From Candidatus Hecatellales archaeon (GTDB taxonomy: Archaea > Thermoproteota > Bathyarchaeia > Hecatellales > Hecatellaceae): a stretch of DNA of 6,080 nt. Location of the stretch: NCBI GenBank assembly GCA_003662485.1, contig QMYD01000067.1:1-6080 (forward strand). The letters are read 5' to 3'. Every line of letters starts with the position of its first letter. Within the stretch, counting starts at the first letter, position 1. Under the pieces are notes generated by a model. The model worked only from the letters and a program-made list of their open reading frames with translations. It had not been told where the DNA came from and made no database searches. The position numbers and the translations under genes are program-made. Below, one piece after another: positions 1 to 6,080 of this stretch.

Positions 1-896
1 AAGCCGCAAATCACATCAGTGGCCACCGTTAGATCTTGGAGGCGGCTCCTAAAGGCTGAGATGATGGCCTCAAAGTCTCGGCTAGTGTAGGGCCTATTCA
101 TAAGCCTCAAAATCCTGTCGCTCCCGCTCTGAACGGGGATGTGGACGAACTTGAAAATCTTCGGGTTTTCGAAAGCCTTTACCACCCTTCCAAGGATGGG
201 CTTCAAATGGTTGGGGTTCATCATTCCAACCCTAACCTTAAAGTCCCCCTCAACCTCCACTATCCTTTCCAGAAGCTCAGCAAGGTTTGACTTTAAGTCT
301 AAGCCGTAACAGGAGAGGTCCTGGCTTGTAAGCCATATTTCCTTGGCTCCAGCCTTCACCGCTCTTTCAACTTGGGCGGCTACCTCCTCTGGGCTGTAGC
401 TTCGAAGGCTACCCCTCGCAAACCTAACGCAGCAAAAGCTGCAGGCTCCAAGGCAGCCGTAAGATGCAACGATAATACGCCTTATGGGAGATAAGGGCTT
501 AACTGGGGCGTCAGGCTCCGGTTTGGGCTTAACCCTAAGAATTACGGGTTTCTCCCCCCTCAAAACCCTCTCAACAGCTTCAACTATTTCGCTGGTGGGG
601 GCGGGGCCGACAATCCCATCGAAGGCCACCTCCCTCCTAAGCCTTTCAAGGTTTATTAGGGGGAGGCAGCCAGCCACAATGAGCTTTTTACCTTTAGGAG
701 CAGCCTTCAGCAGGCTTATCATCCTGTCTTCGGTGGGCCCCTTAACGGCGCAAGTATTATAGATTAGAACTTCAGCATTCTCCGGGTTTGAAACGGTTTT
801 AAAGCCTGCCTTTTCGAGGCAGCCGAGCATCCGCTCTCCATCCGCCATGTTAGCCGAGCAGCCGAAGCTTTCAAGGTAAACTCTTACGGCTTCCAT
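1..896 (-). CDS. MiaB-like (MtaB/CDKAL1-type) tRNA methylthiotransferase, C-terminus cut by window edge
   Basis: Radical-SAM methylthiotransferase, probably the archaeal enzyme that adds a methylthio group to N6-threonylcarbamoyladenosine at tRNA position 37 (ms2t6A). I translated 298 codons from the ATG at 896 with no stop. The N-terminal UPF0004-type domain (about residues 4-115) has the three cysteines of the auxiliary 4Fe-4S cluster: Cys13 (SFGCSAN), Cys49 (NTCAV) and Cys77 (AGCLP). The radical-SAM domain starts near 140 with CxxxCxxC at Cys148, Cys152 and Cys155 (GCLGACSFC), followed by RFARG. Further family marks are PEEV, VHIPVQSGSD (251-260) and LRLMNRPY. The expected C-terminal TRAM domain lies outside the window. 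The start follows the infB stop by 8 nt; the only Shine-Dalgarno-like GGAG (913-916) is about 16 nt away, so translation probably depends on coupling to infB. No in-frame alternative start lies just upstream. The family is clear; the exact t6A substrate is inferred from archaeal relatives. Confidence 0.93.
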   Translation of the reverse strand, partial: MEAVRVYLESFGCSANMADGERMLGCLEKAGFKTVSNPENAEVLIYNTCAVKGPTEDRMISLLKAAPKGKKLIVAGCLPLINLERLRREVAFDGIVGPAPTSEIVEAVERVLRGEKPVILRVKPKPEPDAPVKPLSPIRRIIVASYGCLGACSFCCVRFARGSLRSYSPEEVAAQVERAVKAGAKEIWLTSQDLSCYGLDLKSNLAELLERIVEVEGDFKVRVGMMNPNHLKPILGRVVKAFENPKIFKFVHIPVQSGSDRILRLMNRPYTSRDFEAIISAFRSRLQDLTVATDVICG

Positions 897-904
897 TTTC
901 GCTG

Positions 905-2686
905 TTAGGCTACTCCTAAGCAGAAGTAGGGGTTAGCCTTACGCTTCACCTCTATGAACTCTCTGAGGCAGGCTTCCTCATCCCGGGTTAGGCTTTCCCT
1001 ATAGTTTTGCAGGAGGCTTCGAACATGGCTTTCAGGCACATCAACATAGAGGATTTCACCCTCCTTAACCTGCCTTCCAAGGGTTGGCTCCCTCATGGAG
1101 ATGGCCACCTGCATCCCGCTGGAAGCCTCGGGGAGGCTTTCACCCCTCTCCTGGATTTGAACAATCCTACCTGCAAAGCTGCCATCTGCCTTGGCGAGGA
1201 CATATCCAGGCTTAATCCTTCCAGCCAAAACCTCTACTCCGCAGATAGCAGGCTTACTCCTCCTGAAGAAGCAGCCTGGTAGAACCCTAATCTTCCCAGG
1301 CCTCACTAAGGCTTCAAGTGCTACCCTAGCCCTTTCCGCCCGGAGGCCTTCAACCCAGCCAAGATACTCCTCCATAAGCCTGTAAATAACGTTTCCCTGG
1401 AAGATTCTAACCCCAGCTTTCAAGGCTTCCTCCCTAGCGTCGGGTAGAACCCTAACGTTGAAGCCTAAAACCACGCCGTGGGCTAGGTCGGAAGCCTTAG
1501 CCACCGAGGCTTCAACCACATCCCTCTTCGATATGTCGCCTACATCCGCCATTCGCACATTTATCCCATTATTTTTAAGCTCACTTAGAATAGCTTCAAG
1601 AGAGCCAAGTGTGTCAGCCTTCACGACAATTCCAGCCTTATCCGTGGAAAACCTTACGCTTTCAACCTCTTCACTAACCTTAGCCTTAACCTCCTCAAGG
1701 TTTCTCTTATCCGCAACGTAGAGGGGGCTTCCTGCAATCACGTCTTCGAGGCCTGGAGCTACAACCTTTACGCCCGCAGCAGCTGTAACCTCCTTTAGGG
1801 CCTTAAACTTCTCGGTGGGATCCCTAATCTCGTCTAGGGGTTTGGGGACAAGGATAGCTCTAACCTTTGCTACAATAGGGCCATGCCTCCCCCCAACCAC
1901 AATGGTGTCCCCCTCCCTCAAAACGCCATCGTAAAGGATTACGTTGATGTTCACGCCGAGGCCTGGGTCCTCCCTAACCTCCAAAACCGTTCCAGCCGTT
2001 TGACGGGAAACCTCTAGCCTCCGCTTTAAATACTGCTGGGTTAACCCTACGAGGATGGCGAGTAGGTCTGGTATTCCCTCCCCAGTCTTAGCGCTCACAG
2101 GAACGATGGCAACTGTCCTCCTGAAATCCCTAATCCTATCATACCTGTCAGCGTTTATCCCATGCTGGGCTAGGGAGGCAACTATCCCATAGACTTTCTC
2201 GTCTAAGAGCCTAGCTACCGAAGGCTCCAGGCTTCTCAGCCTCTCGAAGAAGCATAGGTCTGAGGGTTTCCTCCAGCCTGGGATTAGGTCTATCTTGTTA
2301 GCTGCCACCACAAAGGGGGTTCTCCTAGCCCTCAAAATTTCAAGAGACTCAACGGTTTGGGGCATAACCCCCTCATTCACATCCACCACGAGGATGGCTA
2401 TGTCAGCCACGCTGCCCCCCCTACGCCTCAAACTCGAGAAGGCTGCATGGCCCGGAGTGTCCACGAAAAGGAGGCCTGGAACCTCAATTTTAAACTTGAA
2501 TTTGGAGAGAAGGCCCATGCAAAGCTCCTCAAGAATTTTGGTTGGAACAAAGCTTGCCCCTATATGCTGGGTTATGGCTCCAGGCTCCCTTGCAGCTACA
2601 AGAGTCCCCCTAATCCTGTCTAGGAGCGTCGTCTTCCCATGGTCTACGTGGCCAAGCACCACCACGATAGGCTGCCTTATCGTCAC
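905..2686 (-). CDS. infB: Translation initiation factor aIF5B (archaeal IF-2), GTPase
   Basis: Ribosome-bound GTPase that promotes initiator tRNA placement and subunit joining. Numbering from the GTG at 2686 (593 aa): G1 P-loop GHVDHGKT 12-19; switch I region PGAITQHIGA 35-44 with the conserved Thr; G3 DTPGH 76-80; G4 NKID 130-133; G5 SAK 198-200. Beta-barrel domain II follows (about 225-330), then the IF-2 domain 3 (about 345-450, KADTLGSLEA) and the C-terminal barrel and helices ending KRKANPYFCLGVA. About 590-600 aa is usual for archaeal aIF5B; there is no bacterial N-terminal extension and no intein. An in-frame ATG at 2707 would add MASGGSA, but it has no Shine-Dalgarno sequence, whereas AGGAGGT sits 6 nt before the GTG at 2686, and family members normally begin just before the IRQPIV segment. 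I therefore prefer 2686. It is the first gene of a probable operon with the methylthiotransferase downstream and diverges from the pyrophosphatase. Identity is near certain; the start is probable. Confidence 0.97.
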   Translation of the reverse strand: MTIRQPIVVVLGHVDHGKTTLLDRIRGTLVAAREPGAITQHIGASFVPTKILEELCMGLLSKFKFKIEVPGLLFVDTPGHAAFSSLRRRGGSVADIAILVVDVNEGVMPQTVESLEILRARRTPFVVAANKIDLIPGWRKPSDLCFFERLRSLEPSVARLLDEKVYGIVASLAQHGINADRYDRIRDFRRTVAIVPVSAKTGEGIPDLLAILVGLTQQYLKRRLEVSRQTAGTVLEVREDPGLGVNINVILYDGVLREGDTIVVGGRHGPIVAKVRAILVPKPLDEIRDPTEKFKALKEVTAAAGVKVVAPGLEDVIAGSPLYVADKRNLEEVKAKVSEEVESVRFSTDKAGIVVKADTLGSLEAILSELKNNGINVRMADVGDISKRDVVEASVAKASDLAHGVVLGFNVRVLPDAREEALKAGVRIFQGNVIYRLMEEYLGWVEGLRAERARVALEALVRPGKIRVLPGCFFRRSKPAICGVEVLAGRIKPGYVLAKADGSFAGRIVQIQERGESLPEASSGMQVAISMREPTLGRQVKEGEILYVDVPESHVRSLLQNYRESLTRDEEACLREFIEVKRKANPYFCLGVA

Positions 2687-2692
2687 CGCTGA

Positions 2693-2699
2693 ACCTCCT
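2693..2699 (-). promoter_or_regulatory. Shine-Dalgarno site that decides the infB start
   Basis: AGGAGGT on the minus strand is a full match to the complement of the archaeal 16S 3' end (ACCUCCU), 6 nt upstream of the GTG at 2686-2684. It lies inside the codons that would be translated from the upstream ATG at 2707, which argues that the upstream ATG is not the main start. Confidence 0.75.
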
Positions 2700-2707
2700 G
2701 AAGCCAT

Positions 2708-2804
2708 CCTAAGGGGAAAAGTAAATCGGCCTAGTTAAGGTTTAGCTGAAGAAGGCTTAATATGCCTAGCTTAAAAATAATTTTCGGTTGAAGGGTTTAG
2801 GGAG
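2708..2804. promoter_or_regulatory. Divergent intergenic promoter region between infB and hppA
   Basis: This AT-richer spacer serves both divergent genes. On the minus strand the candidates for an infB TATA box are CATATTAA (about 2757-2764), which would place a start near 2730-2735 and give a leader of about 45 nt before the GTG at 2686, and a poorer ATTTACTTTT (2717-2726). On the plus strand there are two boxes (listed separately). AGGC (2753-2756) and GCCT (2764-2767) form a short inverted repeat around one box, too short to call an operator. I see no riboswitch or small gene here. Confidence 0.5.
2770..2780 (+). promoter_or_regulatory. Probable archaeal TATA box for hppA
   Basis: CTTAAAAATAA resembles the archaeal TATA element. 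Its centre, near 2775-2776, predicts transcription starting about 25 nt downstream, near 2800-2803, almost on top of the TTG at 2805, so the mRNA would be leaderless or nearly so. A second similar box, CTTAATAT at 2756-2763, lies 14 bp upstream with the repeated GCTTAA core (2755-2760 and 2769-2774); it would give a start near 2785 and a short leader. No transcript data are available here. Confidence 0.5.
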
Positions 2805-4925
2805 TTGTGGTTCGGATTGGAGTTCACGCTGGCTTTACCCTTCATCGCCGTGGCTGCCGCTTTAGGCTTCGCAGCCTACCTGGTTTGGAGCATTATGAGG
2901 GAGGAGACGGGTTCAGGAGACGTATTAACCATTCATGAGGCTATTAGGGTTGCAGCCATGGCCTACCTCAACCGCCAGTATAGGACGCTTCTAACCTTCA
3001 TGGTGGTGGTAGCCGTCATCCTCGGGGTAGCCGTCAAATGGCAGGTTGGCCTATCCTTCATCGTGGGAGCCTGCTTCTCAGCGGCTGCAGGCTACATTGG
3101 AATGACTATTGCAGTTAAGGCGAACGTTAGGACAGCTACAGCGGCTAAGCATGGTGTTGGAAAAGCGCTCCGCATAGCCTTCAAAGGTGGAGCTGTCACA
3201 GGCCTCCTCATGGTCGCCCTAGCGCTCCTAGGCCTCTCCACCTTCTTCCTCCTCTGGAGGGATCCCGTCCTCTTCGCAGGCTTCGGCTTCGGGGGGAGTA
3301 TTGTAGCCCTCTTCGCAAGGATTGGGGGAGGCATCTACACGAAGTCGGCTGATGTGGGAGCCGACCTAGTTGGAAAGGTGGAGGCTGGAATCCCTGAGGA
3401 TGACCCCCGAAACCCTGCGGTCATCGCAGACTTCGTAGGCGACAATGTGGGAGATGATGCTGGAATGGCTGCAGACCTCTTCGAAACCTATGCCGTAACC
3501 ATGATTGGAGCCATGCTACTAGCAATAATCCCCACGGTTGAGGCTTCAAAGGTTCTTGAGGGGGGAGCCGCCCTATACCACTACGGGAAGCTTGTTTACC
3601 CACTGCTGCTTGGAGCCATAGCCCTCCTCGCCACCATCATCGGAACCTTTGCGGTTAGGGCTGGGGGGCGAACAAAACCCTCCACCGCCATCCTTCAGGG
3701 AATCCTCGTAACCTCAGTAATCTCCATCATAGGCTTCTACTTCCTAACGGTTTGGCTCAACCTCTCCATGGGAATCTTCTATGCAGCCATTGTGGGCGTA
3801 GTAGTAACCGTCCTCCTCGCCATAATAAACAACTATTATACTTCCTATGCTTACCGGCCTACGAAGAGTATTTCCCAAGCCTCCCAGGCAGGTCCAGCCG
3901 TAAACCTGATTACAGGGCTCTCCATAGGGCTTGAAAGCTCAGCCCTGCCCGTAGCCGTCATAGCCTCAAGCATACCCATAGCCTACTTTGTAGCTGGAGG
4001 AGCCGTAAGCATTATCGACGGCTTCTACGGGGTGGCCGTAGCCGTTATGGCCATGCTCTCCATAGCCGGGATCATCGTGTCCGTTGATGCCTTCGGCCCC
4101 ATCGTGGACAACGCCAACGGGATAGCGGAAATGGCTGGGCTTGGAGAGGATATAAGGGCGGGCTTAGACCCGCTGGACGCTCTAGGAAACACGACGAAGT
4201 CCCTTACTAAGGCCTTCGCCATAGGCTCAGCAGGCCTGGCAGCCCTCTCCCTCCTCTTCGCCTATCTCGTCGAGGTGGTTAGGGGCATGATAGAGATGAA
4301 TCCCCAAGCCTACGCTAACCTAACCTTCCAAGAGATCCTTCTAACCCTCACCGGGAAGGTAACCCTCATGAACCCTAAGGTGATCTTAGGCCTCTTCATA
4401 GGCGGAGTCCTCGTCTTCCTCTTCGCCTCCCTATGCATGAGGGGGGTTGCTAAGGGAGCCTTCAGCATGGTTAACGAGGTTAGGAGGCAGTTCAGGGAGA
4501 TTGAAGGCCTCATGGAGGGTAGGGTTAAGCCGGACTACGCCCGCTGCGTGGACATAAGCGTTAGAACAGCCCTGAAAAGCATGGCTCTCCCAGGCATCAT
4601 CGTCATTGCTCCACCCATAATCATAGGCTTCGTGGTGGGCTGGGAGGCTCTTGCAGGCCTCCTCATAGGGGCAACCGTTACAGGACTTGCTACAGCCATC
4701 TTCATGGCTACTGGCGGAGCAGCCTGGGATAACGCTAAAAAGTTTATAGAGCTTGGAAACTATGGTGGGAAGGGTTCACCAGCCCACGCCGCAGCCGTAG
4801 TTGGAGACACCGTGGGAGACCCCTGCAAGGATACTGCTGGCCCAGCCATAAACCCCATGATCAAAGCCATAAACATGCTCTCCGTAATTCTTGCACCCCT
4901 ATTCCTCTTAGCTCCGCTCGCCTAA
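2805..4925 (+). CDS. hppA: Membrane-bound pyrophosphatase, K+-independent H+-translocating type
   Basis: Integral membrane enzyme that hydrolyses pyrophosphate and pumps ions (here most likely H+) across the cytoplasmic membrane. It has 706 aa, normal for the prokaryotic family, with roughly 16 hydrophobic helices. Catalytic motifs seen: DVGADLVGKVE 183-193; DNVGDDAGMAADLFETY 213-229 with Glu227 in the ion-gate helix; VDNANGIAEMAG 434-445; and VGDTVGDPCKDT 666-677. In GNTTKSLTK (461-469), Lys465 and Thr468 occupy the positions that are Ala and Gly in K+-dependent enzymes; this Lys/Thr pair is the established signature of K+-independent H+ pumps. The start is a TTG at 2805 with GGAG directly touching it, which is too close for ordinary Shine-Dalgarno use; a leaderless start at 2805 or an in-frame TTG at 2817 (spacing about 12 nt, giving 702 aa) are both possible. 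The 3' end overlaps the convergent sirtuin gene by 4 bp. Function is near certain; ion type is inferred from the signature. Confidence 0.97.
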   Translation: MWFGLEFTLALPFIAVAAALGFAAYLVWSIMREETGSGDVLTIHEAIRVAAMAYLNRQYRTLLTFMVVVAVILGVAVKWQVGLSFIVGACFSAAAGYIGMTIAVKANVRTATAAKHGVGKALRIAFKGGAVTGLLMVALALLGLSTFFLLWRDPVLFAGFGFGGSIVALFARIGGGIYTKSADVGADLVGKVEAGIPEDDPRNPAVIADFVGDNVGDDAGMAADLFETYAVTMIGAMLLAIIPTVEASKVLEGGAALYHYGKLVYPLLLGAIALLATIIGTFAVRAGGRTKPSTAILQGILVTSVISIIGFYFLTVWLNLSMGIFYAAIVGVVVTVLLAIINNYYTSYAYRPTKSISQASQAGPAVNLITGLSIGLESSALPVAVIASSIPIAYFVAGGAVSIIDGFYGVAVAVMAMLSIAGIIVSVDAFGPIVDNANGIAEMAGLGEDIRAGLDPLDALGNTTKSLTKAFAIGSAGLAALSLLFAYLVEVVRGMIEMNPQAYANLTFQEILLTLTGKVTLMNPKVILGLFIGGVLVFLFASLCMRGVAKGAFSMVNEVRRQFREIEGLMEGRVKPDYARCVDISVRTALKSMALPGIIVIAPPIIIGFVVGWEALAGLLIGATVTGLATAIFMATGGAAWDNAKKFIELGNYGGKGSPAHAAAVVGDTVGDPCKDTAGPAINPMIKAINMLSVILAPLFLLAPLA

Positions 4926-5734
4926 CCTTTCAGTAGCCCCTCAACCCTCTCCACTATTTTCGGAAGGATTTCACCCGTTTTACCCAGAAGCGAATAGTCG
5001 GCTATGGTGTCGGTTAGCTGGGTGGGGTTTAGGTTCACCTCCACAATGACGGCTGGCCTATCCTTCACCACCGGTTCAAGACCTGGAAAATAAAGCGGAG
5101 AACGGCCGAATTTGGCTAGGTAAGGGAGCTCCGCAGCCGGGTAAACGGAGGCTGAGGTCCCAGCCACCAGCATGAGGTCGCAGCGTAAGGCTTCAGCCTG
5201 AGCCCTCGACAAAGCCTCAAAGGGGATAGGCTCCTCAAAGAAGACAACATTAGGCTTAAGAATGCCCCCGCAGCCGCATTTAGGCGGAATTTCACCAGCC
5301 CTAACCCTAGCCTCAACCTCCTCCATGGGGTAGAGGCTTCCGCAGCGGAGGCATTTAGCCTGGCTTAGGCTTCCATGAAACTCTACAACGTTTCGGCTTC
5401 CAGCCCTCTGGTGGAGGCCATCCACATTCTGCGTTATTAAGCATTTAAGCCTTCCAAGCTCCTCTAGCCTAGCCAGAGCATAATGGGAGGGATTAGGCTT
5501 AACCCCGCTTAGGCCCGCGAAAATCTCCATATGCCTCCTCCAATAGCGAGCTGGATCCTCCATGAAACTACTATAAGTAAACTCGTTGGGATCATACTTC
5601 CTCCAAAGACCCTGGGGACCCCTAAAATCTGGAATCCCACTCTCCGTAGAAACCCCAGCACCCGTAAGGGCTACAGGCCACCTCGCCCTAACAATCTCCC
5701 CCGCAACCCTCTCCACAAGCTCTTCAAGGCTCAC
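4922..5734 (-). CDS. cobB: Sir2-family NAD+-dependent protein deacylase (sirtuin)
   Basis: Cytoplasmic enzyme that removes acetyl or other acyl groups from protein lysines, using NAD+ and yielding nicotinamide and O-acyl-ADP-ribose. The 270 aa hold a complete core: NAD+-binding TGAGVSTESGIPDFRG 24-39; TQNVDGLHQRAGS 101-113; catalytic His120 in FHGS; zinc ligands Cys128, Cys131, Cys153 and Cys155 (CLRC ... CGC); KPNVVFFEE 160-168; GTSASVYPAAELP 192-204; and VEVNLNPTQLT near 231. GIPDFRG and the lack of the Sirt5-type Ala/Tyr/Arg pattern fit the archaeal class U group rather than class III desuccinylases. In archaea known substrates include the chromatin protein Alba, and bacterial CobB acts on acetyl-CoA synthetase; neither gene is visible here. 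The GTG start follows the stop of the upstream gene with no gap and has GGTGA 7 nt before it, so it is translated in an operon with that gene. Its 3' end overlaps hppA tail to tail. Confidence 0.96.
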   Translation of the reverse strand: MSLEELVERVAGEIVRARWPVALTGAGVSTESGIPDFRGPQGLWRKYDPNEFTYSSFMEDPARYWRRHMEIFAGLSGVKPNPSHYALARLEELGRLKCLITQNVDGLHQRAGSRNVVEFHGSLSQAKCLRCGSLYPMEEVEARVRAGEIPPKCGCGGILKPNVVFFEEPIPFEALSRAQAEALRCDLMLVAGTSASVYPAAELPYLAKFGRSPLYFPGLEPVVKDRPAVIVEVNLNPTQLTDTIADYSLLGKTGEILPKIVERVEGLLKG

Positions 5735-6080
5735 TTAACCTTCACCTTCAGCTTGCTCTTTAAGGGTTTGGAGTTCTTGGGCTAGGAGTGGTAGGAAGGT
5801 TCCAACATCGGAGATTACGCCTACGGCTTGGCTTGAACCCCGGTCAAGTAGCTTGGTAACTGTTGACGGGTTAATGTCTACGCATACGAGTTTAACGGTG
5901 GAGGGGAGCATGTTCCCCACGGCTATGGAGTGGAGGGCTGTGGCGAGCATGAGAACCATGGAGGCTTCTCTAAGGGCTTCCCTATACTTGCGCTGGGCTT
6001 CCACCACGTCGGTTATTACTTCTGGGAGTGGGCCGTCATCTCGAATGGAGCCTGCAAGCACGAAGGGAACCCCGCAGCGA
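5735..6080 (-). CDS. TIGR00300-family protein (archaeal ornithine cyclodeaminase-like), C-terminal fragment
   Basis: Only the last 114 codons are in the window; the frame is open to the right edge (RCGVPF precedes VLAGSIRDDG), so the GTG at 6061 is an internal valine and not a start. The fragment shows the conserved C-terminal blocks of the TIGR00300 / LOR-SDH-related family: VLAGSIRDDGPLPEV, ITDVVEAQ, MLATALHSIAVGNMLPS, CVDINPSTVTKLLDRGS and DVGTFLPLL. Members have been linked to NAD+-dependent ornithine cyclodeaminase activity (ornithine to proline plus ammonia) in methanogens, and the same region forms the C-terminal part of cyanobacterial ArgZ/AgrE. I recalled this by motif without a search. 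The stop codon TAA is followed directly by the sirtuin GTG, so both share a transcript with this gene upstream. The family assignment is firm; the precise reaction in this organism is inferred. Confidence 0.88.
   Translation of the reverse strand, partial: RCGVPFVLAGSIRDDGPLPEVITDVVEAQRKYREALREASMVLMLATALHSIAVGNMLPSTVKLVCVDINPSTVTKLLDRGSSQAVGVISDVGTFLPLLAQELQTLKEQAEGEG
5742..5748 (-). promoter_or_regulatory. Ribosome binding site of the sirtuin gene, inside the upstream gene
   Basis: AAGGTGA on the minus strand (core GGTGA, 5742-5746) pairs with the 16S 3' end and lies 7 nt before the GTG at 5734. It sits within the last codons (encoding EGEG) of the upstream reading frame, supporting the GTG start and translational coupling. 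Confidence 0.65.

Noticed and set aside
484..762. 92-codon plus-strand frame over the methylthiotransferase
   Set aside because: It is antisense to a continuous radical-SAM reading frame with all six cluster cysteines; the translation is low complexity and unlike any known protein.
2295..2738. 147-codon open frame on the plus strand
   Set aside because: It lies wholly antisense to the 5' half of infB and its promoter, has a Ser/Thr/Pro-rich composition typical of an antisense shadow, and shows no family motif or ribosome site. The infB frame carries all GTPase motifs here.
2751..2775. Repeated GCTTAA and AGGC/GCCT arms as a repressor operator
   Set aside because: The arms are only 4-6 bp and overlap TATA-like boxes, so chance and promoter composition explain them as well as regulation does.
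3218..3232. Inverted repeat CCTAG-N5-CTAGG
   Set aside because: It is short, lies inside the hppA coding region and is explained by Leu-Ala-Leu-Leu codons; no T-run follows, so it is not a terminator.
5302..5318. Telomere-like CCCTAACCCTAGCC run
   Set aside because: It is not a tandem array; it encodes part of the sirtuin on the other strand and is one case of the general CTAACC/GGTTAG excess.
6059..6061. GTG at 6061 as the start of a 108-aa protein
   Set aside because: The frame stays open to the window edge and the preceding residues (GVPF) continue the conserved VLAGSIRDDG block, so this is an internal valine of a longer protein.

Overview
The window looks like a piece of an archaeal chromosome, most likely from a TACK-lineage archaeon (something like Bathyarchaeia or a relative; the lineage is a guess from gene families and style). 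The archaeal signs are an aIF5B-type initiation factor with no bacterial N-terminal region, a MiaB-like/MtaB-type tRNA methylthiotransferase of archaeal character, a Sir2 deacylase of the archaeal/class U type, the C-terminal end of a TIGR00300-family (archaeal ornithine cyclodeaminase-like) protein, a TATA-like promoter, and heavy use of AGG for arginine. Nearly all of the sequence is coding. The only gene-free stretch of any size is the ~100-120 bp divergent promoter region around 2690-2804.

Layout from left to right. (1) 1-896, minus: a MiaB-like tRNA methylthiotransferase, entering at its N-terminus and running off the left edge before its C-terminal TRAM region. (2) 905-2686 (or 2707), minus: infB/aIF5B, 8 nt upstream of the methylthiotransferase, so the two form a translation-related operon. 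(3) About 2708-2804: a divergent promoter region with AT-rich boxes. (4) 2805-4925, plus: a complete membrane pyrophosphatase carrying the K+-independent H+-pump signature. (5) 4922-5734, minus: a complete Sir2 NAD+-dependent deacylase, convergent with the pyrophosphatase and overlapping its stop by 4 bp. (6) 5735-6080, minus: the last 114 codons of the TIGR00300-family protein, whose stop codon directly abuts the sirtuin GTG start.

There are two themes. The left half serves translation: subunit joining by aIF5B and probably modification of the tRNA anticodon-loop A37. The right half is energy and NAD+-linked metabolism: pyrophosphate-driven ion pumping, NAD+-dependent protein deacylation, and an NAD+-dependent amino-acid enzyme. 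No mobile element, CRISPR array, RNA gene or clearly new system is visible. The points worth a second look are start-site choices, tight gene junctions, the sirtuin/TIGR00300 coupling, and a strong strand-independent excess of two hexamers.
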